In this document: piece after piece, positions 12,514-26,788 of the stretch
Position numbering within the stretch: the first letter of the stretch is position 1
How the letters are laid out: each line of letters opens with the position of its first letter
Source of the DNA: Nymphaea colorata
Lineage: Eukaryota > Streptophyta > Magnoliopsida > Nymphaeales > Nymphaeaceae
Length of the DNA: 52,925 nucleotides
Assembly: GCF_008831285.2 (NCBI RefSeq)
Contig: NW_022204863.1
Span: 1 to 52,925 of the forward strand
Direction: 5' to 3'
The notes under the pieces: model-generated
Told to the model about the DNA's origin: nothing
The model's input: only the letters and a program-made list of their open reading frames with translations
The model's database searches: none
Translations under genes and position numbers: made by a program

Positions 12514-15500
12514 GACACCAAATGAATCACTCGAATCTCATTCATTTTCATACAAACTTGTGATTTCGATCTACTAAATCATTTAATATAGATGTAACAA
12601 CAAGTTAAACACATTCAATTAAGCATGCATGATCATCGGACTAATTACACGCATTCAAAGTAATGCATAGATCCCATTTGTATCCATATGAACTTGCGAT
12701 TTCAATCATTTAAATCATTCATTATAGATGTAATAACAAGTGAAATACACTAGATTAACTGTAAGGGACCAACTTAATGACCTGACTATCATTCATTTCC
12801 AAACGAACTTCTTATTTCAAGCCACTAAGTCATTCTATACGTATGTAACAAATGGCTACGCACACTCAATTAAATATATTGATCAAATATATGTAATCAC
12901 AAGTGAAAATGAATCATTTAATCTCTCAATTAAATATATGTGATCAAATATATGTAATAACAAGTGAAACATATTAGGTTACCTACAAGACACCAAATGA
13001 ATCACTCAAATCTCATTCATTTCCATACAAACCTATGATTTCAATATATTAAATCATTTAATATAGACGTAACAACAAGTTAAGCACATTCAATTAAGTA
13101 TGCGTTATCAAATGAATCACTTAAATCTCACTCGTATTGAGACGAGTGATTTAGTGTGCATATGGATACAAATGAATGAGATGTAACAACATGTTCAACT
13201 TATTGAACTAACTACAAGAGATCAAACTAAACTAATCCATAGGTCTCCTTTACATCTATATAAACTTTTGAGTTTTTATCGTTTAAATCATTGATCATAG
13301 ATGTCATAACGAGTGAAACACATTAGGTTAATTATAAGACACCAAATAAATCACTCAAATCTCATTTATTTTCACACAAACTTGTGACTTGAATTCACTT
13401 AATCTAGCAATGTGGATGTAACAACAAGTTAAGCACATTCAATTAAGTATGTGTGATCATTTGAATCACTTAAATCGCACTTGTATTGATACGAACTTGT
13501 GATTTCAATCATTTAGCTCGTGCACTATAGTTGTAACAATAAATTCAACTCAACGGACTAACTACACGCGTTTGTATCCACATGAACATGTGATTTCAAT
13601 CATTTAAATCATTCATTATATATGTATTCCAAACGAACTTCTGGTATCAAAGCCACAAGGTCATTCTATGCGTAAGTAAGAGATGGTCACGCACATTCAA
13701 TTAAATACAAGTGATCAATTATATGTAATAACTAGTGAAAATGAATTACTTAATCTCTCAATTAAATATAAGTGATCAAATATATGTAATAACAAGTGAA
13801 ACACATTAGGTTACTTACAAGACACCACATGAATCACTCCAATATCATTCATTTTTATACAAACCTATGATTTTAATCTACTAAATCATTTAATATAGAC
13901 GTAACAACAAGTTAAGCACATTCAATTACGTATGTGTGATAAAATGAATCACTTAAATCTCACTCGTATTGATACGAACTTGTGATTTCAATTCCTTACA
14001 TCGATCACCGTAGATGTAAGAACTAGTTCAAGTTATTGAACTAATTACAAAGGATCAAACTAATGCATAGGTCTCCTTTATATCCATACAAACTTGTAAG
14101 TTTTAATCATTTAAATCATTGATCAAAGATGTAATAACAAGTGAAACACAATAGGTTAACTACAAGAGACCAAATGAATCACTCGAATCTCATTCATTTT
14201 CGCACAAACGTGTGATTTCAATCTACTAAATCATTTATTATAGACGTAACAACAAGTTAAACACATTCAATTAAGTATACATGATTATATGAATCACTTA
14301 AATCTCACTTGTATTCGTACGAACATGTGATTTCAAACCTTTAGAACGTTCCCTATAGATGTAACAACAAATTCAACTCATCGGACTAACTACACGTGAC
14401 GTGTACAAATATAGTGACTTCAACCATTTGTATCCATATAAACTTGTGATTTCAACCATTTAAATCATTCATTATAGATTTAATAACAAGTGAAATACAT
14501 TAGATTAACTATAAGTGACCAATATAGTGACTTGACTCTCATTCATTTCCAAAGGACTTCTTTTTTCAAGCCACTAAGTCATTCTATACGTATGTAACAA
14601 ATGGTTACGCACATTCAATTAAATATAAGTTATCAAATGTATGTAAGAACAAGTAAAAATGAATCACATAATCTCTCGATTAAACATAAGTGATGAAATG
14701 TATGTAATAACAAGTGAAACACATTAAGTTACCTGTAAGACACCAAATGAATCCTCGAATCCCATTCATTTTCATATAAACTTATGATTTGAATTTACTA
14801 AATCATTTAATATAAACGTAACAACAATTTAAGTACATTCGAATTAAATATGCGTGATCAATTGAACCACTTAAATCCCACTCGTATTGATGTGAACTTG
14901 TGCATCGATCACTATAGATGTAACAACATGTTCAACTTATCGTACAAACTAGAAAGGATCAAACTAATGCATAGGTCTCCTTTATATCCATATAGACTTG
15001 TGAGTTTTAATTATTCAAATCATTGATCATGGATGTAATAACGTGTGAAACACGTTATGTTAACTATAAGACACCTAATGAATCACCGAATCACATTCAT
15101 TTTCATACAAAGTTGTGATTTAGTTCACTTAATCAACCAACATGGATGTAACAATAAGTTAAGCACATTCAATTAAGTATGTGTGATCATTTGAATCACT
15201 TAAATCACACTTGTATTGATACGAACTTGTAATTTCAATCATTTAGATCGTGTACTATAGTCGTACCAATACGAGTTAGATTTAAGAGATTCATATGATC
15301 ACGCATACTTTATTGAATGTACTTGACTTATTGTTATATCCATGTTAAATGATTTAGTAGATTGAAATCACAGGCTTGCATAAAATGAATGAGATTTGAG
15401 TGATTCATTTGATGCCCTATTGTTAACCTAATTCACTTGTTAAGCACATTCAATTAAATAACAAGGAAACACATTAGGTTAACTATATGACACCAAATGA

Positions 15501-15576
15501 ATCACTTGTTAAGGACATCCGTATTCTGAATCATTATAAATGTAACAACTAGTGAAACACATTAGGTAAACCATAA
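12514..15576 (+). repeat. HOR copy 5, seven blocks with a 93 bp deletion (3,063 bp)
   Basis: Block 1 lacks 93 bp where catgatcat passes directly to cggactaattac at about 12632-12636. The four bases tcat occur at both ends of the missing piece in intact copies. Block 5 carries the same cgtgacgtg duplication (near 14396) as copy 4, but block 6 is full length. Single-base deletions become frequent after about 14.5 kb. The inverted segment lies at 15263-15442. Confidence 0.88.
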
Positions 15577-18500
15577 GACACCAAATGAATCACTCGAATC
15601 TCATTCATTTTCATGCAAACTTGTGATTTCGATCTACTAAATCATTTAATATAGATGTAACAACAAGTTAAACACATTCAATTAAGCATGCATGATCGTA
15701 TGTATCATTTAAATCTCACTTGTATTGGTACGAACGTGTGATTTAATCCTTTCAATCGTTCACTATAGATATAACAACAAATTCAACTCATCGGACTAAT
15801 TATACGCAGTCAAAGTAATGCATAGATCCCATTTGTATCCATATGAACTTGCAATTTCAATCATTTAAATCATTCATTATAGATGTAATAACAAGTGAAA
15901 TACACTAGATTAACTGTAAGGGACCAACTTAATGACCTGACTCTCATTCATTTCCAAACGAACTTTTATTTCAAGCCACTAAGTCATTCTATACGTATGT
16001 AACAAATGGCTACGCACACTCAATTAAATATATTGATCAAATATATGTAATAACAAGTGAAAATGAATATTTAATCTCTCAATTAAATATATGTGATCAA
16101 ATATATGTAATAACAAGTGAAACATATTAGGTTACCTACAAGACACCAAATGAATCACTCAAATCTCATTCATTTCCATACAAACCTATGATTTCAATAT
16201 ATTAAATCATTTAATATAGACGTAACAACAAGTTAAGCACATTCAATTAAGTATGCATGATCAAATGAATCACTTAAATCTCACTCGTATTGAGACGAGT
16301 GATTTAGTGTGCGTATGGATACAAATGAATGAGATGTAACAACATGTTCAACTTATTGAACAAACTACAAGGGTTCAAACTAAACTAATCCATAGGTCTC
16401 CTTTACATCCATATAAACTTGTGAGTTTTTATCGTTTAAATCGTTGATCATAGATGTCATAACGAGTGAAACACATTAGGTTAATCATAAGACACCAAAT
16501 GAATCACTCAAATCTCATTTATTTTCACACAAACTTGTGATTTGAATTCATTAATCTAGCAATATGGATGTAACAACAAGTTAAGCACATTCAATTAAGT
16601 ATGTGTGATCATTTGAATCACTTAAATCGCACTTGTATTGATACGAACTCATGATTTCAATCATTTAGATCGTGCACTATAGTTGTAACAATAAATTCAA
16701 CTCATCGGACTAACTACACGCGTTTTATCCACATGAACATGTGATTTCAATCATTTAAATCATTCATTATATATGTATTCCAAACGAACTTCTGGTATCA
16801 AAGCCACTAGGTCATTCTATACGTAAGTAAGAAATGGTCACGCACATTCAATTAAATACAAGTGATCAATTATATGTAATAACAAGTGAAAATGAATCAC
16901 TTAATCTCTCAATTAAATATAAGTGATCAAATATATGTAATAACAAGTGAAACACATTAGGTTACTTACAAGACACCAAATGAATCACTCCAATATCATT
17001 CATTTTCATACAAACTATGATTTTAATCTACTAAATCATTTAATATAGACGTAACAACAAGTTAAGCACATTCAATTACGTATGTGTGATAAAATGAATC
17101 ACTTAAATCCCACTCGTATTGATACGAACTTGTGATTTCAATTCCTTACATCGATCACCATAGATGTAAGAACTAGTTCAACTTATTGAACTAACTAAAG
17201 GATCAAACTAATGCATAGGTCTCCTTTATATCCATACAAACTTGTAAGTTTTAATCATTTAAATCATTGATCAAAGATATAATAACAAGTGAAACACAAT
17301 AGGTTAACTACAAGACACCAAATGAATCACTCGAATCTCATTCATTTTCGCACAAACTTGTGATTTCAATCTACTAAATCATTTATTATAGACGTAACAA
17401 CAAGTTAAACACATTCAATTAAGTATGCATGATTATATGAATCACTAAATCTCACTTGTATTCGTACGAACATGTGATTTCAATCCTTTAGAACGTTCCC
17501 TATAGATGTAACAACAAATTCAACTCATCGGACTAACTACACGTGTACAAATATAGTGACTTCAACCATTTGTATCCATATAAACTTGTGATTTCAACCA
17601 TTTAAATCATTCATTATAGATGTAATAACAAGTGAAATACATTAGATTAACTATAAGGGACCAATATAGTGACTTGACTCTCATTCATTTCCAAACGGAC
17701 TTCTTTTTTCAAGCCACTAAGTCATTCTATACGTATGTAACAAATGGTTACGCACATTCAATTAAATATAAGTTATCAAATGTATGTAAGAACAAGTAAA
17801 AATGAATCACATAATCTCTCGATTAAACATAAGTGATCAAATGTATGTAATAACAAGTGAAACACATTAAGTTACCTGTAGACACCAAATGAATCACTCG
17901 AATCCCATTCATTTTCATATAATAAGTTAAGTACATTCAATTAAATTGCGGATCAATTGAATCACTTAAATCCCACTCGTATTGATGTGAACTTGTGCAT
18001 CGATCACTATAGATGTAACAACATGTTCAACTTATCGTACAAACTAGAAAGAATCAAACTAATGCATAGGTCTCCTTTATATCCATATAAACTTGTGAGT
18101 TTTAATTATTTAAATCATTGATCATGGATGTAATAACATGTGAAACACGTTAGGTTAACTATAAGACACCAAATGAATCACTCGAATCACATTCATTTTC
18201 ATACAAACTTGTGATTTCAGTTCACTTAATCAAGCAACATGGATGTAACAATAAGTTAAGCACATTCAATTAAGTATGTGTGATCATTTGAATCACTTAA
18301 ATCGCACTTGTATTGATACGAACTTGTAATTTCAATCCTTTAGATCGTGCACTATAGTCGTACCAATACGAGTCAGATTTAAGTGATTCATATGATCACG
18401 CATACTTTATTGAATGTACTTGACTTATTGTTATATCCATGTTAAATGATTTAGTAGATTGAAATCACAGGCTTGCATGAAAATGAATGAGATTTGAGTG

Positions 18501-18675
18501 ATTCATTTGGTGCCCTATTGTTAACCTAATTCACTTGTTAAGCACATTCAATTAAATTACAAGTGAAACACATTAGGTTAACTATATGACACCAAATGAA
18601 TCACTTGTTAAGGACATCCGTATTAAGAATCATTATAAATGTAACAACTAGTGAAACACATTAGGTAAACCATAA
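15577..18675 (+). repeat. HOR copy 6, seven blocks with a 47 bp deletion (3,099 bp)
   Basis: Near-canonical apart from a deletion of about 47 bp in the A unit of block 6 at about 17922. It closely resembles the one at 11760 in copy 4 and is linked to the same substitution further on (gaaagaatc instead of gaaaggatc). The inverted segment lies at 18360-18540. Confidence 0.9.
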
Positions 18676-21328
18676 GACACCAAATGAATCACTCGAATCT
18701 CATTCATTTTCATACAAACTTGTGATTTCGATCTACTAAATCATTTAATATAGATGTAACAACAAGTTAAACACATTCAATTAAGCATGCATGATCATAT
18801 GAATCATTTAAATCTCACTTGTATTGGTACGAACGCGTGATTTCAATCCTTTAGATCGTTCACTATAGATGTAACAACAAATTCAACTCATCGGACTAAT
18901 TACACGCATTCAAAGTAATGCATAGATCCCATTTGTATCCATATGAACTTGCGATTTCAATCATTTAAATCATTCATTATAGATGTAATAACAAGTGAAA
19001 TACACTAGATTAACTGTAAGGACCAACTTAATGACCTGACTCTCATTCATTTCCAAACGAACTTCTTATTTCAAGCCACTAAGTCATTCTATACGTATGT
19101 AACAAATGGCTACGCACACTCAATTAAATATATTGATCAAATATATGTAATAACAAGTGAAAATGAATCATTTAATCTCTCAATTAAATATATGTGATCA
19201 AATATATGTAATAACAAGTGAAACATATTAGGTTACCTACAAGACACCAAATGAATCACTCAAATCTCATTCATTTCCATACAAACCTATGATTTCAATA
19301 TACTAAATCATTTAATATAGACGTAACAACAAGTTAAGCACATTCAATTAAGTATGCGTGATCAAATGAATCACTTAAATCTCACTCGTATTGAGACGAG
19401 TGATTTAGTGTGCGTATGGATACAAATAATGAGATGTAACAACATGTTCAACTTATTGAACAAACTACAGGGATCAAACTAAATAATCCATAGGTCTCCT
19501 TTACATCCATATAAACTTGTGAGTTTTATCGTTTAAATCGTTGATCATAGATGTCATAACGAGTGAAACACATTAGGTTACTTACAAGACACCAATGAAT
19601 CACTCAATATCATTCATTTCATACAAACCTATGATTTAATCTACTAAATCATTAATATAGCGTAACAACAAGTTAAGCACATTCAATTACGTATGTGTGA
19701 TAAAATGAATCACTTAAATCCCACTCGTATTGATACGAACTTGTGATTTCAATTCCTTACATCGATCACCATAGATGTAAGAACTAGTTCAACTTATTGA
19801 ACTAACTAAAGGATCAAACTAATGATAGGTCTCCTTTATATCCATACAAACTTGTAAGTTTTAATCATTTAAATCATTGATCAAAGATGTAATAACAAGT
19901 GAAACACAATAGGTTAACTACAAGACACCAAATGAATCACTCGAATCTCATTCATTTTCGCACAAACTTGTGATTCAATCTACTAAATCATTTATTATAG
20001 ACGTAACAACAAGTTAAACACATTCAATTAAGTATGCATGATTATATGATCACTTAAATCTCACTTGTATTCGTACGAACATGTGATTTCAATCCTTTAG
20101 AACGTTCCTATAGATGTAACAACAAATTCAACTCATCGGACTAACACACGTGTACAAATATAGTGACTTCAACCATTTGTATCCATATAAACTTGTGATT
20201 TCAACCATTTAAATCATTCATTATAGATGTAATAACAAGTGAAATACATTAGATTAACTATAAGGGACCAATATAGTGACTTGACTCTCATTCATTTCCA
20301 AACGGACTCTTTTTTCAAGCCACTAAGTCATTCTATACGTATGTAACAAATGGTTACGCACATTCAATTAAATATAAGTTATCAAATGTATGTAAGAACA
20401 AGTAAAAATGAATCACATAATCTCTCGATTAAACATAAGTGATCAAATGTATGTAATAACAAGTGAAACACATTAAGTTACCTGTAAGACACCAAATGAA
20501 TCACTCGAATCCATTCATTTTCATATAAACCTATGATTTGAATTTACTAAATCATTTAATATAAACGTAACAACAAGTTAAGTACATTCAATTAAATATG
20601 CGTGATCAATTGAATCACTTAAATCCCACTCGTATTGATGTGAACTTGTGCATCGATCACTATAGATGTAACAACATGTTCAACTTATCGTACAAACTAG
20701 AAAGGATCAAACTAATGCATAGGTCTCCTTTATATCCATATAAACTTGTGAGTTTTAATTATTTAAATCATTGATCATGGATGTAATAACATGTGAAACA
20801 CGTTAGGTTAACTATAAGACACCAAATGAATCACTCGAATCACATTCATTTTCATACAAACTTGTGATTTCAGTTCACTTAATCAAGCAACATGGATGTA
20901 ACAATAAGTTAAGCACATTCAATTAAGTATGTGTGATCATTTGAATCACTTAAATCGCACTTGTATTGATACGAACTTGTAATTTCAATCCTTTAGATCG
21001 TGCACTATAGTCGTACCAATACGAGTCAGATTTAAGTGATTCATATGATCACGCATACTTTATTGAATGTACTTGACTTATTGTTATATCCATGTTAAAT
21101 GATTTAGTAGATTGAAATCACAGGCTTGCATGAAAATGAATGAGATTTGAGTGATTCATTTGGTGCCCTATTGTTAACCTAATTCACTTGTTAAGCACAT
21201 TCAATTAAATTACAAGTGAAACACATTAGGTTAACTATATGACACCAAATGAATCACTTGTTAAGGACATCCGTATTAAGAATCATTATAAATGTAACAA
21301 CTAGTGAAACACATTAGGTAAACCATAA
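18676..21328 (+). repeat. HOR copy 7, block 3 deleted (2,653 bp)
   Basis: Block 2 ends in the end of block 3: the 18 bases gtgaaacacattaggtta at 19563-19580 are common to both block ends, and the sequence then follows block 3 (cttacaag). Exactly one block, about 482 bp, is lost. About ten single-base deletions follow within 19.4-20.2 kb. The inverted segment lies at 21013-21192. Confidence 0.9.
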
Positions 21329-24300
21329 GACACCAAATGAATCACTCGAATCTCATTCATTTTCATACAAACTTGTGATTTCGATCTACTAAATCATTTA
21401 ATATAGATGTAACAACAAGTTAAACACATTCAATTAAGCATGCATGATCATATGAATCATTTAAATCTCACTTGTATTGGTACGAACGCGTGATTTCAAT
21501 CCTTTAGATCGTTCACTATAGATGTAACAACAAATTCAACTCATCGGACTAATTACACGCATTCAAAGTAATGCATAGATCCCATTTGTATCCATATGAA
21601 CTTGCGATTTCAATCATTTAAATCATTCATTATAGATGTAATAACAAGTGAAATACACTAGATTAACTGTAAGGGACCAACTTAATGACCTGACTCTCAT
21701 TCATTTCCAAACGAACTTCTTATTTCAAGCCACTAAGTCATTCTATACGTATGTAACAAATGGCTACGCACACTCAATTAAATATATTGATCAAATATAT
21801 GTAATAACAAGTGAAAATGAATCATTTAATCTCTCAATTAAATATATGTGATCAAATATATGTAATAACAAGTGAAACATATTAGGTTACCTACAAGACA
21901 CCAAATGAATCACTCAAATCTCATTCATTTCCATACAAACCTATGATTTCAATATACTAAATCATTTAATATAGACGTAACAACAAGTTAAGCACATTCA
22001 ATTAAGTATGCGTGATCAAATGAATCACTTAAATCTCACTCGTATGGACAGTGATTTAGTGTGCGTATGGATACAATGAATGAGATGTAACAACATGTTC
22101 AACTTATTGAACAAACTACAAGGGATCAAACTAAACTAATCCATAGGTCTCCTTTACATCCATATAAACTTGTGAGTTTTTATCGTTTAAATCGTTGATC
22201 ATAGATGTCATAACGAGTGAAACACATTAGGTTAATTATAAGACACCAAATGAATCACTCAAATCTCATTTATTTTCACACAAACTTGTGATTTGAATTC
22301 ACTAATCTAGCAATATGGATGTAACAACAAGTTAAGCACATTCAATTAAGTATGTGTGATCATTTGAATCACTTAAATCGCACTTGTATTGATACGAACT
22401 TGTGATTTCAATCATTAGATCGTGCACTATAGTTGTAACAATAAATTCAACTCATCGGACTAACTACACGCGTTTGTATCCACATGAACATGTGATTTCA
22501 ATCATTTAAATCATTCATTATATATGTATTCCAAACGAACTTCTGGTATCAAAGCCACTAGGTCATTCTATACGTAAGTAAGAAATGGTCACGCACATTC
22601 AATTAAATACAAGTGATCAATTATATGTAATAACAAGTGAAAATGAATCACTTAATCTCTCAATTAAATATAAGTGATCAAATATATGTAATAACAAGTG
22701 AAACACATTAGGTTACTTACAAGACACCAATGAATCACTCCAATATCATTCATTTTCATACAAACCTATGATTTTAATCTACTAAATCATTTAATATAGA
22801 CGTAACAACAAGTTAAGCACATTCAATTACGTATGTGTGATAAAATGAATCACTTAAATCCCACTCGTATTGATACGAACTTGTGATTTCAATTCCTTAC
22901 ATCGATCACCATAGATGTAAGAACTAGTTCAACTTATTGAACTAACTACAAGGGATCAAACTAATGCATAGGTCTCCTTTATATCCATACAAACTTGTAA
23001 GTTTTAATCATTTAAATCATTGATCAAAGATGTAATAACAAGTGAAACACAATAGGTTAACTACAAGACACCAAATGAATCACTCGAATCTCATTCATTT
23101 TCGCACAAACTTGTGATTTCAATCTACTAAATCATTTATTATAGACGTAACAACAAGTTAAACACATTCAATTAAGTATGCATGATTATATGAATCACTT
23201 AAATCTCACTTGTATTCGTACGAACATGTGATTTCAATCCTTTAGAACGTTCCTATAGATGTAACAACAAATTCAACTCATCGGACTAACTACACGTGTA
23301 CAATATAGTGACTTCAACCATTTGTATCCATATAAACTTGTGATTTCAACCATTTAAATCATTCATTATAGATGTAATAACAAGTGAAATACATTAGATT
23401 AACTATAAGGGACCAATATAGTGACTTGACTCTCATTCATTTCCAAACGGACTTCTTTTTCAAGCCACTAAGTCATTCTATACGTATGTAACAAATGGTT
23501 ACGCACATTCAATTAAATATAAGTTATCAAATGTATGTAAGAACAAGTAAAAATGAATCACATAATCTCTCGATTAAACATAAGTGATCAAATGTATGTA
23601 ATAACAAGTGAAACACATTAAGTTACCTGTAAGACACCAAATGAATCACTCGAATCCATTCATTTTCATATAAACCTATGATTTGAATTTACTAAATCAT
23701 TTAATATAAACGTAACAACAAGTTAAGTACATTCAATTAAATATGCGTGATCAATTGAATCACTTAAATCCCACTCGTATTGATGTGAACTTGTGCATCG
23801 ATCACTATAGATGTAACAACATGTTCAACTTATCGTACAAACTAGAAAGGATCAAACTAATGCATAGGTCTCCTTTATATCCATATAAACTTGTGAGTTT
23901 TAATTATTTAAATCATTGATCATGGATGTAATAACATGTGAAACACGTTAGGTTAACTATAAGACACCAAATGAATCACTCGAATCACATTCATTTTCAT
24001 ACAAACTTGTGATTTCAGTTCACTTAATCAAGCAACATGGATGTAACAATAAGTTAAGCACATTCAATTAAGTATGTGTGATCATTTGAATCACTTAAAT
24101 CGCACTTGTATTGATACGAACTTGTAATTTCAATCCTTTAGATCGTGCACTATAGTCGTACCAATACGAGTCAGATTTAAGTGATTCATATGATCACGCA
24201 TACTTTATTGAATGTACTTGACTTATTGTTATATCCATGTTAAATGATTTAGTAGATTGAAATCACAGGCTTGCATGAAAATGAATGAGATTTGAGTGAT

Positions 24301-24472
24301 TCATTTGGTGCCCTATTGTTAACCTAATTCACTTGTTAAGCACATTCAATTAAATTACAAGTGAAACACATTAGGTTAACTATATGACACCAAATAATCA
24401 CTTGTTAAGGACATCCGTATTAAGAATCATTATAAATGTAACAACTAGTGAAACACATTAGGTAAACCATAA
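21329..24472 (+). repeat. HOR copy 8, full length (3,144 bp)
   Basis: All seven blocks are present in canonical order; differences from copy 11 are mainly scattered single-base deletions, for example around 22044-22076. The inverted segment lies at 24158-24338. The hairpin tagttcaa-ctta-ttgaacta in block 4 is intact at 22925-22944. Confidence 0.93.
22925..22944. repeat. Perfect 8 bp hairpin in block 4
   Basis: tagttcaa and ttgaacta are exact complements separated by ctta. The same hairpin recurs in block 4 of many copies, for example at 2885, 7-8 kb and 52.07 kb. A six-base version, gttcaa-ctta-ttgaac, lies at the same place in block 2. It is probably part of the repeat sequence rather than a terminator. 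Confidence 0.7.
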
Positions 24473-26788
24473 GACACCAAATGAATCACTCGAATCTCAT
24501 TCATTTTCATACAAACTTGTGATTTCGATCTACTAAATCATTTAATATAGATGTAACAACAAGTTAAACACATTCAATTAAGCATGCATGATCATATGAA
24601 TCATTTAAATCTCACTTGTATTGGTACGAACGCGTGATTTCAATCCTTTAGATCGTTCACTATAGATGTAACAACAAATTCAACTCATCGGACTAATTAC
24701 ACGCATTCAAAGTAATGCATAGATCCCATTTGTATCCATATGAACTTGCGATTTCAATCATTTAAATCATCATTATAGATGTAATAACAAGTAAATACAC
24801 TAGATTAACTGTAAGGGACCAACTTAATGACCTGACTCTCATTCATTTCCAAACGAACTTCTTATTTCAAGCCACTAAGTCATTCTATACGTATGTAACA
24901 AATGGCTACGCACACTCAATTAAATATATTGATCAAATATATGTAATAACAAGTGAAAATGAATCATTTAATCTCTCAATTAAATATATGTGATCAAATA
25001 TATGTAATAACAAGTGAAACATATTAGGTTACCTACAAGACACCAAATGAATCACTCAAATCTCATTCATTTCCATACAAACCTATGATTTCAATATACT
25101 AAATCATTTAATATAGACGTAACAACAAGTTAAGCACATTCAATTAAGTATGCGTGATCAAATGAATCACTTAAATCTCACTCGTATGAGACGAGTGATT
25201 TAGTGTGCGTATGGATACAAATGAATGAGATGTAACAACATGTTCAACTTATTGAACAAACTACAGGGATCAAACTAAATTAATCCATAGGTCTCCTTTA
25301 CATCCATATAAACTTGTGAGTTTTATCGTTTAAATCGTTGATCATAGATGTCATAACGAGTGAAACACATTAGGTTAATTATAAGACACCAAATGAATCA
25401 CTCAAATCTCATTTATTTTCACACAAACTTGTGATTTGAATTCACTTAATCTAGCAATATGGATGTAACAACAAGTTAAGCACATTCAATTAAGTATGTG
25501 TGATCATTTGAATCACTTAAATCGCACTGCATTGATACGAACTTGTGATTTCAATCCTTTAGAACGTTCCCTATAGATGTAACAACAAATTCAACTCATC
25601 GGACTAACTACACGTGTACAAATATAGTGACTTCAACCATTTGTATCCATATAAACTTGTGATTTCAACCATTTAAATCATTCATTATAGATGTAATAAC
25701 AAGTGAAATACATTAGATTAACTATAAGGGACCATATAGTGACTTGACTCTCATTCATTTCCAAACGGACTTCTTTTTTCAAGCCACTAAGTCATTCTAT
25801 ACGTATGTAACAAATGGTTACGCACATTCAATTAAATATAAGTTATCAAATGTATGTAAGAACAAGTAAAAATGAATCACATAATCTCTCGATTAAACAT
25901 AAGTGATCAAATGTATGTAATAACAAGTGAAACACATTAAGTTACCTGTAAGACACCAAATGAATCACTCGAATCTCATTCATTTTCATATAAACCTATG
26001 ATTTGAATTTACTAAATCATTTAATATAAAGTGACAACAAGTTAAGTACATTCAATTAAATATGCGTGATCAATTGAATCACTTAAATCCCACTCGTATT
26101 GATGTGAACTTGTGCATCGATCACTATAGATGTAACAACATGTTCAACTTATCGTACAAACTAGAAAGGATCAAACTAATGCATAGGTCTCCTTTATATC
26201 CATATAAACTTGTGAGTTTTAATTATTTAAATCATTGATCATGGATGTAATAACATGTGAAACACGTTAGGTTAACTATAAGACACCAAATGAATCACTC
26301 GAATCACATTCATTTCAAACAAACTTGTGATTTCAGTTCACTTAATCAAGCAACAAGGATGTAACAATAAGTTAAGCACATTAATTAAGTATGTGTGATC
26401 ATTTGAGTCACTTAAATCGCACTTGTATTGATACGAACTTGTAATTTCAATCCTTTAGATCGTGCACTATAGTCGTACAAATACGAGTCAGATTTAAGTG
26501 ATTCATATGATCACGCATACTTTATTGAATTACTTGACTTATTGTTATATCCATGTTAAATGATTTAGTAGATTGAAATCACAGGCTTGCATGAAAATGA
26601 ATGAGTTTGAGTGATTCATTTGGTGCCCTATTGTTAACCTAATTCACTTGTTAAGCACATTCAATTAAATTACAAGTGAAACACATTAGGTTAACTATAT
26701 GACACCAAATCAATCACTTGTTAAGGACATCCGTATTAAGAATCATTATAAATGTAACAACTAGTGAAACACATTAGGTAAACCATAA
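24473..26788 (+). repeat. HOR copy 9, short form lacking about 822 bp (2,316 bp)
   Basis: The B unit of block 3 passes into the B unit of block 5 within gtgatttcaatc at 25545-25556, removing the equivalent of blocks 3 plus 4. Just upstream it reads gcattgat where other copies read gtattgat, a marker shared with copy 10. The inverted segment lies at 26475-26653. Confidence 0.9.

Noticed and set aside
22925-22944. tagttcaa-ctta-ttgaacta hairpin as a transcription terminator
   Set aside because: The stem is AT-rich, has no following t-run and lies inside non-coding satellite with no gene upstream.
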